Below are positions 18,841-27,549 of a DNA stretch of 64,000 nt, one piece after another. The notes under the pieces were generated by a model. It was given only the letters and a program-made list of their open reading frames with translations, searched no databases and had not been told where the DNA came from. Where the stretch lies: positions 1,302,710-1,366,709 of the forward strand of contig NZ_KI650979.1 in the NCBI RefSeq assembly GCF_000506985.1, read 5' to 3'. A program made the translations under genes and the position numbers. This DNA is from Advenella kashmirensis W13003 (GTDB taxonomy: Bacteria; Pseudomonadota; Gammaproteobacteria; Burkholderiales; Burkholderiaceae_B). Position 1 is the stretch's first letter. Each line of letters starts with the position of its first letter.

Positions 18841-20043
18841 ATGTCATCTGCTGCACATTCAAACAGCAACCAGGCCACCTGGCCGCTAATTGCACTTGCA
18901 ATTGGAGCTTTCGGCATCGGCACCACAGAATTCGGCCCCATGGGCATGCTCCCCGCGATTGCCAATGGGGTTGATGTTTCTATTCCCACAGCGGGCTTGC
19001 TGGTTTCCGCCTATGCGCTTGGGGTCATGATCGGTGCGCCGATTATGACTTTGTTGCTGGCCAGACGCCCGCGCCGCCAGGCGTTGATCATGCTGATGGC
19101 GATTTTCACTCTTGGCAATCTGCTGTCGGCGTTTGCTCCCGGCTTCAATAGTCTTGTCGGTGCGCGCTTTATTACGAGTCTGAACCATGGCGCGTTTTTC
19201 GGTGTGGGCTCGCTGGTGGCGGCGAGCCTGGTACCTCGTGAAAAACAGGCCAGTGCAGTCGCGGCCATGTTTCTTGGGCTGACCATTGCCAATATAGGAG
19301 GCGTGCCTGCTGCCGCCTGGCTGGGCACGACGATCGGCTGGCGCGCATCGTTTGCATCCATTTCCGTGCTGGGTGTGCTGGCCATGCTCGCTTTACGCTT
19401 TGCGCTGCCCAAAGGTGAAAAGGGCCAGGTGCCGGAGGTCCGTGCCGAATTGCGGGTATTGACCCGCCCGAATGTGCTGATTGCCATGATGACGACTGTA
19501 TTGGGCGCAGGCGCCATGTTTACCCTGTATACCTATATCAATCCGACATTGGAAATGCTGACCCATGCTTCGCCTCAATTCATTACCGGCATGCTGGTCC
19601 TGGTGGGCATCGGTTTTACCATCGGCAATACCCTGGGTGGCAAGCTGGCCGATCGGTCTTTGCAGGGGGCGTTGGTTCTGTTTCTGTCTTTGATCGCAGT
19701 CAGTATGCTTGCCTTCCCGTTCCTGGCCTCTTCCCGCATCGGCGTCGCGCTTGCTCTGGTGGTGTGGGGTACAGCCACCTTCGCGATTGTCCCGCCCTTG
19801 CAAACCTGGGTCATGCGTGAGGCCACCGGCGCGCCCGGACTGGCCTCGTCGGTCAATGTCGGTGCATTTAATCTTGGCAATGCCGTGGGGGCGGCACTGG
19901 GCGGGCTTGTCCTGCGCTCAGGTCTGGGCTATCAGGTAGTGCCGGTGGCGGGCGCCGGGCTGGCGATCCTGAGTTTGCTGCTTGTTCTGCTGCAGTTCAG
20001 AACTGTGCGTCGACAGATGGCAATATCGGCGCAAACCTGCTGA
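18841..20043 (+). CDS. MFS transporter, DHA1 family (AraJ/YdhP-like exporter)
   Basis: A 400-residue, 12-helix major facilitator of the drug:H+ antiporter-1 type. Visible: FGIGTTEFGPMGMLPAIA in TM1, the loop 2-3 arginine pair RRPRRQALI, and GARFITSLNHGAFFGVG. Start 18841 has AAGGA seven bases upstream; a longer frame from 18790 is rejected. Substrate is unknown; homologues export arabinose-like sugars or drugs. The LysR gene upstream is the probable regulator, and a paralogous MFS gene follows 149 bases downstream. Confidence 0.92.
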   Translation: MSSAAHSNSNQATWPLIALAIGAFGIGTTEFGPMGMLPAIANGVDVSIPTAGLLVSAYALGVMIGAPIMTLLLARRPRRQALIMLMAIFTLGNLLSAFAPGFNSLVGARFITSLNHGAFFGVGSLVAASLVPREKQASAVAAMFLGLTIANIGGVPAAAWLGTTIGWRASFASISVLGVLAMLALRFALPKGEKGQVPEVRAELRVLTRPNVLIAMMTTVLGAGAMFTLYTYINPTLEMLTHASPQFITGMLVLVGIGFTIGNTLGGKLADRSLQGALVLFLSLIAVSMLAFPFLASSRIGVALALVVWGTATFAIVPPLQTWVMREATGAPGLASSVNVGAFNLGNAVGAALGGLVLRSGLGYQVVPVAGAGLAILSLLLVLLQFRTVRRQMAISAQTC

Positions 20044-20084
20044 GCTTATTTTCAATCGAAATAATGCTGCATTGCAAAATGCGC

Positions 20085-20192
20085 TATACTGACCCCGATA
20101 GCGTAACGTTGCGTTCTCCACGCGCGGCGCCGCCTCTTACGAGGCAATAACACAAAACCGGCCTCCTTGAGGTCGGTTCTCTTTTTCTCTTC
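20085..20192 (+). promoter_or_regulatory. promoter and structured leader of second MFS gene, possible attenuator
   Basis: TATACT at 20085-20090 is a good -10 box though no clear -35 precedes it. The leader then contains a hairpin GCCTC-TTAC-GAGGC (20132-20145) and a terminator-like hairpin (20156-20178). The GAGGC strand of the first hairpin can instead pair with GGCCTC of the second (20160-20165), which would break the terminator. This mutually exclusive folding is how attenuators and riboswitches work. No known riboswitch class is recognised. Confidence 0.4.
20156..20190 (+). terminator. rho-independent terminator just before the second MFS start
   Basis: Stem AACCGGCCTC (20156-20165) with GAGGTCGGTT (20169-20178), one G-T pair, 3-base loop, followed by the T-rich stretch 20177-20190. 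It ends only two bases before ATG 20193. It may end transcription of the first MFS gene 110 bases upstream, or act as an attenuator of the second. Confidence 0.65.
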
Positions 20193-21413
20193 ATGAACAC
20201 ATCTACTTCATCTGGTCAATCCGCAAGCGCCACCGGCGTTGCGTCTTCTGCCCATTCCTTTCTAAAAGCCGTATTTGCACTGGGTATGGGCGGCTTCAGT
20301 ATCGGCATCGGTGAGTTTGTCATCATGGGCTTGTTACCCGATGCGGCCGCCGATCTGGGCGTTTCGATTCCGACTGCCGGCCACCTGATCAGCGCCTATG
20401 CTATTGGCGTGGTGGTCGGTGCTCCAGTGCTGGCGGTTCTGTGCGCCCGCGTGCCGCGGCGCACGTTGCTGATGCTGTTGATGCTGATCTACGCGCTGGG
20501 CAACTTCGTCAGCGCGATCGCACCGGCCTATGGATCGATGATGCTGATGCGATTTTTCAGTGGCCTGCCGCACGGCACGTATTTCGGTGTGGCGGCACTG
20601 GTGGCTGCGCATCTGGCGCCGCCCGGCAAACGGGCGCAGGCCGTGGGGCTGGTCATGCTGGGGCTGACCACGGCAACGTTGGTAGGCGTGCCGATTGCTG
20701 CCGGGCTGGGGCAGTGGCTGGGCTGGCGCGCCGCGTTCGTGCTGGTGGGACTTATCGCGCTTGTTGCAGTGGGCCTGGTTCGAGTGTGGATCCCGAATTT
20801 GCGGGCAAGTGAAGGCGCCAGCCCATGGCGGGAATTAAGTGCCCTCAAGCGCAAACAAGTATGGTTGACGCTGGGCATTGCGGGCATCGGGTTTGGCGGC
20901 ATGTTTTCCGTCTTCAGTTACGTCAAGCCGACGCTGATGAATCTGGCCGGTTTGCCTGAGGCAGGGGTGCCTATCGTGCTGGCGCTATTTGGCCTGGGCA
21001 TGGTCGCGGGAAATCTGGTCGGTGCACGATTGGCAGATCGCGCCCTTATGCCGTCCATCGGCGGCCTGCTGGTGTGGTCAGGCGCTGTGCTGGCCGTTTT
21101 CTGTTTCACGGCGCACAATATCTGGCTGGGGTCTTTCAATGTCTTGCTGGTTGGCACCGCTGTGGCTCTGGGCCCTGCGCTGCAGATCCGCTTGATGGAT
21201 GTCGCTGGTGAAGCCCAGACACTGGCTGCAGCCTTGAACCATTCGGCCTTTAATCTGGCCAACGCCCTGGGCGCATGGCTTGGCGGGATCACCATTTCGA
21301 TGGGATTCGGATGGGAATCCACAGGCTGGGTCGGAATGCTGCTGGCGCTTGGCGGCTTGCTGATATTTTTCTGGGCCTGTGTGGATATGCGTCGGAATAT
21401 GCGCCATTCGTAA
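20193..21413 (+). CDS. MFS transporter, DHA1 family (paralogue of preceding gene)
   Basis: A 406-residue, 12-helix transporter resembling the gene just upstream: FSIGIGEFVIMGLLPDAAADLGV and VPRRTLLMLLMLIY correspond to the same positions in that protein, seen here as FSIGIGEFVIMGLLP and RVPRRTLLML. The pair probably arose by duplication. No ribosome-binding site precedes ATG 20193 except GAGG buried in the terminator hairpin, so translation may depend on leader folding. Substrate unknown. Confidence 0.9.
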   Translation: MNTSTSSGQSASATGVASSAHSFLKAVFALGMGGFSIGIGEFVIMGLLPDAAADLGVSIPTAGHLISAYAIGVVVGAPVLAVLCARVPRRTLLMLLMLIYALGNFVSAIAPAYGSMMLMRFFSGLPHGTYFGVAALVAAHLAPPGKRAQAVGLVMLGLTTATLVGVPIAAGLGQWLGWRAAFVLVGLIALVAVGLVRVWIPNLRASEGASPWRELSALKRKQVWLTLGIAGIGFGGMFSVFSYVKPTLMNLAGLPEAGVPIVLALFGLGMVAGNLVGARLADRALMPSIGGLLVWSGAVLAVFCFTAHNIWLGSFNVLLVGTAVALGPALQIRLMDVAGEAQTLAAALNHSAFNLANALGAWLGGITISMGFGWESTGWVGMLLALGGLLIFFWACVDMRRNMRHS

Positions 21414-21449
21414 CACGTATGTGATATTTTCTATTGATTAAATAATATC

Positions 21450-21468
21450 TATAATGATAACCATTATT
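21450..21468. promoter_or_regulatory. Fur box upstream of siderophore receptor
   Basis: TATAATGATAACCATTATT matches 16 of 19 positions of the classical Fur consensus and has the paired 7-1-7 motif. It lies about 48 bases before the receptor start in AT-rich promoter DNA. This implies repression by Fe2+-Fur in iron-replete cells. Confidence 0.85.
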
Positions 21469-21515
21469 ATTACGTTATAATCCCCCGTTTCAAAACTCAC
21501 GAATACGGGCAGATA

Positions 21516-23735
21516 ATGAACTCCAGGCGCTCGCAGATAGCTCAGCCGACACGACAATCGACTATCAAACGGGCAGGGGGCAGTCCCAGGTCATTCGTGT
21601 GTCGTTTTGCGAACAGTTTGGGCGCGTTGCCTCTTACTCTTATTGTCAGCGCGCCAATCGCCTATGCGCAAACCGATGTGGCGCAGCTAACGCCGATTTT
21701 GGTCTCGGGAGTGGACGCTACACTGGCGGCACCTTACGCAGGCGGCCAGGTGGCGCGGGGTGGTGGCCTGGGTGTACTTGGCACCACAGATGTCATGAGC
21801 ACCCCGTTCAGTACAAGCAATTACACCGAACAGTTGATCAGGGATACACAGGCGCGCACGCTGGCTGATGTGGTATCCAATGAAGCCTCGGTACGAAACA
21901 CGACATCGACAGGCAGCTTCAGTGAGGATTTCCAGATACGCGGTTTCACCGTCAACAGCGGCGATGTGGGCCTCAATGGTCTTTATGGGTTGACGTCCTC
22001 CAGCAGGATACCTACGGCAATCATGGAACGTGTCGAGGTGCTCAAAGGCCCGGGTACGCTCATGTACGGCATCAGCCCGAACGGTACCATTGGCGGTAAT
22101 ATCAATATCGTGACCAAACGGGCAGAAGATGAACCATTAACACGCCTGACCACCAGTTACGAGAGTAAATCGGTGCTGGGTGCGCATCTGGATATGGGCC
22201 GCCGTTTTGGCGATAACAAGCAATGGGGCATCCGGTTCAACGGCGTTTATAAAAACGGTAACACCAGCCTGGACGGTGGTTCGCAAAAACTGGGCCTGGG
22301 CGCATTAGCGCTGGATTACCGCTCTTCCAATCTGCGCTGGACGCTGGATGCGTATTCACAACGCGAGACGGTGCAAAATTTTCGCTCGCAGAACGGTTTT
22401 CATCCCGATATATCCTATATTCCATCCGCTCCGTCCGGTCACCGGGTTATCTATGACGGCGCCGATTTGCTGATCCGTGATTCTGCGGTCGCCACACGCC
22501 TGGAGTATGACATCTCCGATAATCTGATGGTCTATGGGGCGGTCGGCTATCGTTATGGTGCGACCGAGCAGGATTTCCCGTCTGCACGTACAGTGGATGG
22601 CGTGGATGAGTCCGGCAATTTCCGTGTGACCAATTCCTGGTATGACGCCTATTCGCGTAACAAAACCGGTGAAGTTGGCGCACGAGCCAAGTTCAATACA
22701 TTTGGCATCAAACATCTGCTGACCGTATCGGGGTCGGTCCTGAAGTCTGAAGCGGGCAGTTTCTACCTTTCAGATCCAAGCGGACGAGTCGTCGATTCGA
22801 ATATCTATGATCCGGTACCCATTAATCCTATGACAGGAAGCCGGCAGTCGCCGACCAAAACATCCGAAAACACATTTACCAGTCTGTCGCTGACGGATAC
22901 CCTGTCGTTTGCGGACGACAGGATTTTGGTGACCGGCGGGCTGCGTAGACAGCAGGTTAAAACAGATAATTTCAACAGTCATGGTGGCGTGACCTCTTCC
23001 TATGACGAAAGCGCGGTCTCCCCGCTATTTGGGATTGTGGTCAAGCCCATGGAGAATGTTTCCATATACGGCAACTTTACTTCAGGTCTGACAACCGGCG
23101 GCACCGCACCCATGACGGCTGCAAACGCAGGCGAAGTGTTTCCACCCTACAAGTCAAAGCAATATGAAGCGGGTGTGAAGGTGGATTGGGGGCGCGTTAT
23201 TACCACGCTTTCCGCTTTCCAGATAGACCGTCCGAATGCCATTACGGATCCGGAAACGAACGTCTATAGTTTCGATGGCGAACAACGTAACCGCGGTATT
23301 GAGTTGTCCGCCGTGGGTGAACTGCAGCCAGGCTTGCGCATGATGGCAAGCGCGACCTTCTATAATGCCAAACAGCGCCGTACGCAGGGCGGTATCAACG
23401 AAGGGAACCGGGCCAGTGGCGTGCCCAAAAGCGCGTTCAACCTGGCCGCCGATTGGGATGTCCCCTGGGTGCCGAACCTGAGCGTGGGCGGTCGCATGAT
23501 ACATACCTCTTCGATGCCTTATGACGCGGAGAATAAACTGACCTTGCCGTCCTGGACCAGGTTTGATGTGAGTGCGCGCTATAGGACGAATGTGATGGGA
23601 AGGGCCGTCACGTTACGGGCCAGTGTAGAGAACGTACTTAACAAACGATACTGGCTGTCCAGCAGTGCCAAGCTGACGGTCGTGACCGCAGCGGCACCGC
23701 GCACCTTCCTGCTGTCGGCTGAAATGGAGTTTTGA
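21516..23735 (+). CDS. TonB-dependent siderophore receptor
   Basis: A 739-residue outer-membrane receptor. A long signal peptide ends near AYA-QTDV (about residue 52). The plug domain follows, with LADVVSNEASVRN, FQIRGFTVN and VEVLKGPGTLMYG, then a 22-strand barrel ending in the typical C-terminal aromatic (LSAEMEF). There is no STN signalling domain, so unlike the second receptor it does not signal to a sigma factor. A Fur box precedes it. ENVLNKRYW near the C-terminus is the TonB-receptor family motif. Ferric hydroxamate or similar siderophores are plausible substrates but the specificity is not readable. Confidence 0.95.
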   Translation: MNSRRSQIAQPTRQSTIKRAGGSPRSFVCRFANSLGALPLTLIVSAPIAYAQTDVAQLTPILVSGVDATLAAPYAGGQVARGGGLGVLGTTDVMSTPFSTSNYTEQLIRDTQARTLADVVSNEASVRNTTSTGSFSEDFQIRGFTVNSGDVGLNGLYGLTSSSRIPTAIMERVEVLKGPGTLMYGISPNGTIGGNINIVTKRAEDEPLTRLTTSYESKSVLGAHLDMGRRFGDNKQWGIRFNGVYKNGNTSLDGGSQKLGLGALALDYRSSNLRWTLDAYSQRETVQNFRSQNGFHPDISYIPSAPSGHRVIYDGADLLIRDSAVATRLEYDISDNLMVYGAVGYRYGATEQDFPSARTVDGVDESGNFRVTNSWYDAYSRNKTGEVGARAKFNTFGIKHLLTVSGSVLKSEAGSFYLSDPSGRVVDSNIYDPVPINPMTGSRQSPTKTSENTFTSLSLTDTLSFADDRILVTGGLRRQQVKTDNFNSHGGVTSSYDESAVSPLFGIVVKPMENVSIYGNFTSGLTTGGTAPMTAANAGEVFPPYKSKQYEAGVKVDWGRVITTLSAFQIDRPNAITDPETNVYSFDGEQRNRGIELSAVGELQPGLRMMASATFYNAKQRRTQGGINEGNRASGVPKSAFNLAADWDVPWVPNLSVGGRMIHTSSMPYDAENKLTLPSWTRFDVSARYRTNVMGRAVTLRASVENVLNKRYWLSSSAKLTVVTAAAPRTFLLSAEMEF

Positions 23736-23828
23736 GGGTAAATCGTGCGCCGTGGCGGTACGGCCCGATTCAAACTCGCAATGCCCATCAATGCGTTTCG
23801 GGGGGCAGCGGTTGTAAAGAGTCCAGAA

Positions 23829-24680
23829 TTATTTTTCTTTTGAACGAAGCAATGGGCAAACAGTGCAATATTCTGGTGGCCGTGTTGCCCTGAAGTAAAA
23901 GCAGCAGGTGCGTCGAAAGCGCACTGGCTTGCCTGCCTGGGGAGTAAATGGCAAATGAAATCGCGTCAACGGATTGCGGGATAATCCAAATATCTCGCCC
24001 GGGGCGCGCCTGACAATATAATCGAAATCGTCTTCGATGCGCGCTCTTTCGATGTCGGTGGTCGCCAGGGTGTGCATACGGCGCTCGTACAGTGAAAAAA
24101 TGCGTACAGCGAGGTTTTCCCACAAGACATTCGATGACACGCCACTGCTGGCCCTGAGCGCATCCCACACTATTGATAGATTTCCCGCAAAAAGCCGGTG
24201 CAGCATGCGTTCACGCCAGGCATCACGGTCCTGCGGTTGTTGCACAATGTTGAACGGTTCCGTTTGTAGCCGCAGCAATGGCAATCGTGATTGCCACATT
24301 TGATCGTGGCGAAACTCCAGAATTACATTTTCCACGCTAAGGTCCAGCGCCTGGTTAAAGAGGGTCATGGCAACAAGCGGGCCTGCCGTAAATAGAAAAG
24401 CCAGACGCTTGCTTAAAAGGGATGCGGTGATTTTTGCATTTGGTGCTCCCAGAGGGACAGCAAGTTCATCAAGAAAGGTAGTGCAAAATCCGGGGTCAAG
24501 CAGCTGGGTCAGCGGGGCCGAAAACTGCTTGTCGCGTTCAAAAGCGGGAATAAGCAGAAATTTGTCTCGCAGCACTTGCCATTGCTGCCCGGTCAACCCA
24601 AAGTTGACATAGCCAGTCGGCTCCAGGCGTGCAGGCTCTATCCCTGATGACGCAGTACTGTTAATCTTGTCACTGCCCAT
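23829..24680 (-). CDS. FhuF-type ferric siderophore reductase
   Basis: A 283-residue cytoplasmic protein whose C-terminus has the FhuF-type [2Fe-2S] cysteine cluster, RRTCCFYFR...YCTVCPLL, i.e. CC-x11-C-x2-C. Such proteins reduce Fe3+ in imported siderophores to release iron. The ATG at 24680 overlaps the last codons of the ATPase gene by 11 bases and has AAAAGG upstream; the longer frame to 24758 is rejected. It is the last gene of the Fec-like operon, matching its role after uptake. Confidence 0.85.
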   Translation of the reverse strand: MGSDKINSTASSGIEPARLEPTGYVNFGLTGQQWQVLRDKFLLIPAFERDKQFSAPLTQLLDPGFCTTFLDELAVPLGAPNAKITASLLSKRLAFLFTAGPLVAMTLFNQALDLSVENVILEFRHDQMWQSRLPLLRLQTEPFNIVQQPQDRDAWRERMLHRLFAGNLSIVWDALRASSGVSSNVLWENLAVRIFSLYERRMHTLATTDIERARIEDDFDYIVRRAPGEIFGLSRNPLTRFHLPFTPQAGKPVRFRRTCCFYFRATRPPEYCTVCPLLRSKEK

Positions 24681-25494
24681 ACGTTCGACCTTTTCCCATC
24701 GGAATACACATGGGTGAGCCGTAAAGAGGGTCGGCAACAATCTGGCAGCCCAGGCCAAATACAGCCTTGACCATTGGCGCGTTCATGATCTGCTCTGGTG
24801 CGCCTTGCGCATAGACCGATCCATTGTTCAGGGCGATGATGTGATGGGCATATCGGCACGCAAGATTCAAGTCGTGCAATACCATCACAATGGTTTTGTT
24901 TTGTTGAATATTCAAATCATAAAGCAAATCCAGCACATCGATTTGATGTGCCAGGTCCAGGTATGTGGTCGGTTCGTCCAGTAGCAGCGTGTTGGTATCC
25001 TGCGCCAGGGTCATCGCGATCCACGCGCGCTGGCGCTGGCCGCCTGATAATGAATCGACCCGTCTATTTTTCAGTTGCGTCAATTGTGTTTGCTGCAGAG
25101 CCCGGTCGACGGCGGCTTCGTCTTCGCGGGTCCATTGTTGCCACCAACTCTGGTGTGGGTAACGCCCCAGACATGCCAGCTGAAATACGGTCACCCCTTC
25201 GGGAACGATCGGGGTCTGTGGCAGCACGGCGACCTCATGGGCGACCTTTGCATTGGGATAGCGCTGAATATCCTTTCCATTAAGCAGGACCTGCCCGGAA
25301 GCCGGGGTCAATAGACGGCCAAAAGCTTTAAGCATTGTGCTTTTACCGCAGCCATTGCTTCCAATCAGAACAGTGATTTTGCCGCGGGGAATGTCAACTG
25401 AAATCGAATCAATAACGACATGACTGTCATATTTCAGTGTGACGTTCTGCGCTTGCAGGGTGTTCATCGCGCAGGGGATTTCGTTCATTTCCAT
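24670..25494 (-). CDS. iron-siderophore ABC transporter ATP-binding protein (FecE/FhuC-like)
   Basis: A 274-residue ATPase. Walker A is GSNGCGKST, the signature motif LSGGQRQRAWIAMTLAQD, Walker B NTLLLDEPTTYLDLAHQ with switch histidine in VLHDLNLACRYA, all in order. ATG 25494 starts 5 bases after the permease stop and has AGGAA upstream; the frame reaching 25668 overlaps the permease and is rejected. It powers import of ferric siderophore with the two permeases and binding protein of the same operon. Confidence 0.95.
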   Translation of the reverse strand: MEMNEIPCAMNTLQAQNVTLKYDSHVVIDSISVDIPRGKITVLIGSNGCGKSTMLKAFGRLLTPASGQVLLNGKDIQRYPNAKVAHEVAVLPQTPIVPEGVTVFQLACLGRYPHQSWWQQWTREDEAAVDRALQQTQLTQLKNRRVDSLSGGQRQRAWIAMTLAQDTNTLLLDEPTTYLDLAHQIDVLDLLYDLNIQQNKTIVMVLHDLNLACRYAHHIIALNNGSVYAQGAPEQIMNAPMVKAVFGLGCQIVADPLYGSPMCIPMGKGRTYGQ

Positions 25495-25499
25495 CGTGA

Positions 25500-26546
25500 T
25501 CAATTCCTGGACCCGTACGACCTTGCGGTGAGCAACAGGTACAGGAAGTATGGGGCACCGATGCCGGAGACAAAAATGCCGGCCGGCAAATCCATGGGAA
25601 GAAAAAGCGTGCGCGCCACCAGGTCTGCCAGGGCAACCAATATGGCACCTGTTGCCGCTGCCGCCCATAACCGGGCAGCCCCGGGGCGATTGACCAGCTT
25701 GCGTGCAATGTGTGGCGCCAGCAATCCGACAAAGCCGAGGGCGCCGGTATAGGCGACAGCGATGGCGGCCAGGTATATGCTTAGCCCCAGGAGCAATATG
25801 CGGCGTCGCTGCCAGCGCAGCCCCAGGCTTGCCATCAGGCCGGCATCCAGTTCGAATAAAGGCAGGCAGCGCACATTGCAGGCGAGGATGATGAGGGCAG
25901 GTACCAGCCAGCAGGCCAGGGTTGCGATTTCATGCCAGCGTGCCGCGTATACGCTGCCGGTCAGCCAGACATAGGCATTCAGCGTAGAGGCGATAGGGCT
26001 GAAAACCAGCAAGGTACTGGTAAGCGCGCCGCATATGGCTGCTACTCCGATACCTACAAGGATAAGCCGGGTCGGAGAAAGTCCCGTACGCCATGCCACT
26101 CCATAGACGATCCCTGCTGCGAGAAAACCGCCTGCCATCGACACCAGCGGCAACCACTGAACGCTCACTGTGCCGCTCCAGAATGACAGGCATGCTACTG
26201 TCGCCACGGATGCTCCTCCTGTTACCCCCACAATATCGGGGGAAGCCAGCGGGTTGCGCACCAGTGTTTGCAGCAAAAGACCTGCCAGGGCCAGCGAGGC
26301 ACCGGCCATGATCGCCAGCACAAGCCGGGGCAAGCGCAACCACGTCAGGATGAAGGCGTTGGCCGGATGATCGGGCGTCGTCCACGCTTGCCAGATTTGT
26401 GAAACAGATAAGGTATATTTTCCGGATATCAGCGACCAGACCGTTACCAGGCACAGCAGTAGCAGCAGAATGCCGACCGTCGCATGTGCCCGCCGCGAAA
26501 GCAGCCTGGAGAGGTGTTCGGTACGAATCACGAGGACGTCACGCAT
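25500..26546 (-). CDS. FecCD-family iron-siderophore ABC permease (second subunit)
   Basis: A 348-residue inner-membrane permease with about nine or ten helices. Family motifs: LRLPRLVLAIMAGASLALAG, LVRNPLASPDIVGVTGGAS and GFVGLLAPHIARKLV (the coupling-helix region that meets the ATPase). Its start overlaps the 3' end of the other permease by 8 bases, so the two are translationally coupled and form a heterodimeric channel. Confidence 0.95.
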   Translation of the reverse strand: MRDVLVIRTEHLSRLLSRRAHATVGILLLLLCLVTVWSLISGKYTLSVSQIWQAWTTPDHPANAFILTWLRLPRLVLAIMAGASLALAGLLLQTLVRNPLASPDIVGVTGGASVATVACLSFWSGTVSVQWLPLVSMAGGFLAAGIVYGVAWRTGLSPTRLILVGIGVAAICGALTSTLLVFSPIASTLNAYVWLTGSVYAARWHEIATLACWLVPALIILACNVRCLPLFELDAGLMASLGLRWQRRRILLLGLSIYLAAIAVAYTGALGFVGLLAPHIARKLVNRPGAARLWAAAATGAILVALADLVARTLFLPMDLPAGIFVSGIGAPYFLYLLLTARSYGSRN

Positions 26547-27549
26547 GTTGGCCGCTCCGGCGAGTCAGATAGATAAAGTACGGAGCCCCAATCAGGGCCG
26601 TCATCGCACCGACCGGAATCTCTTCGGGAGGCAGAACAATCCGTCCCAGCAGATCGGCCAACAACAACAGTAAGGCGCCGAAGAGAGCGTAACCAGGCAG
26701 CAGCCAGCGAAAATCATTTGGAAACAGTCGACGTACAATATGCGGAACCACAAGGCCAACGAAGCCCACTGTACCTGCCAGAGACACCGCCGTGCCCGCC
26801 AGCAGAATCACGCAGACGCTAAGCAGCAGCCGCAGGCGGCCCACGTTCTGCCCCAGGCCCCGCGCAATCGCTTCGCCAGCCACGAGGATATTCAGGTGCC
26901 GCGCCAGCGCCGCGCTGCCCAGAAGCCCCAGCACAATGGGGGCCCAGGCCAGGCGCACCTCATTCATCCCGCGTCCGGCCGTTGAACCTGCAAGCCAAAA
27001 CAGAATACTGTCCAGCCCATCCTGATTGATTACCAGGGCCGCCTGGGTAAAAGAGAACAGCAGGGAACTGATGGCCGCGCCTGCCAGAACGAGTCTGGCC
27101 TGGTCCGAGCGGGCGGGCCCGCGCATGCCCACGGCGTAAACCAGCGCACCGGTTGCACCCGCTCCAACGAACGCCAGCAACATGAAGTGGGAAAATGATA
27201 CCGCGCCAATCACGGGCGCAATCAACACCACTGCAAACATGGCGCCCGCATTTATACCGAAAAGACCGGGCGAGGCTAGCGGATTTAGTGTCAATGCCTG
27301 CATTAGACCGCCTGCTACGGCAAGACTTGCTCCCACCAATACTGCAACGACAACCCTTGCCAGGCGACTGGTCTGGACCACGGCGTGATCCATATTGTGC
27401 GGATCAGGCTGGGTCAACGCCCGCCACACTTCCTGTAAGGAAATAGGTTCCTGTCCCACCGTGAGCGCGATCATCCCGCAGAGTATGGTAACTACGCTTG
27501 CAATCGCCAGCAGCGCTGCAGGTGAAGACGGAATAAACGCCGCTTTCAT
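26539..27549 (-). CDS. FecCD-family iron-siderophore ABC permease (first subunit)
   Basis: A 336-residue permease with SRLARVVVAVLVGASLAVAG, LTLNPLASPGLFGINAGA and GFVGLVVPHIVRRLF motifs, paralogous to the next gene. ATG 27549 overlaps the stop of the binding-protein gene (ATGA); the longer frame to 27705 lies inside that gene and is rejected. It is part of the ferri-siderophore importer. Confidence 0.95.
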   Translation of the reverse strand: MKAAFIPSSPAALLAIASVVTILCGMIALTVGQEPISLQEVWRALTQPDPHNMDHAVVQTSRLARVVVAVLVGASLAVAGGLMQALTLNPLASPGLFGINAGAMFAVVLIAPVIGAVSFSHFMLLAFVGAGATGALVYAVGMRGPARSDQARLVLAGAAISSLLFSFTQAALVINQDGLDSILFWLAGSTAGRGMNEVRLAWAPIVLGLLGSAALARHLNILVAGEAIARGLGQNVGRLRLLLSVCVILLAGTAVSLAGTVGFVGLVVPHIVRRLFPNDFRWLLPGYALFGALLLLLADLLGRIVLPPEEIPVGAMTALIGAPYFIYLTRRSGQHA

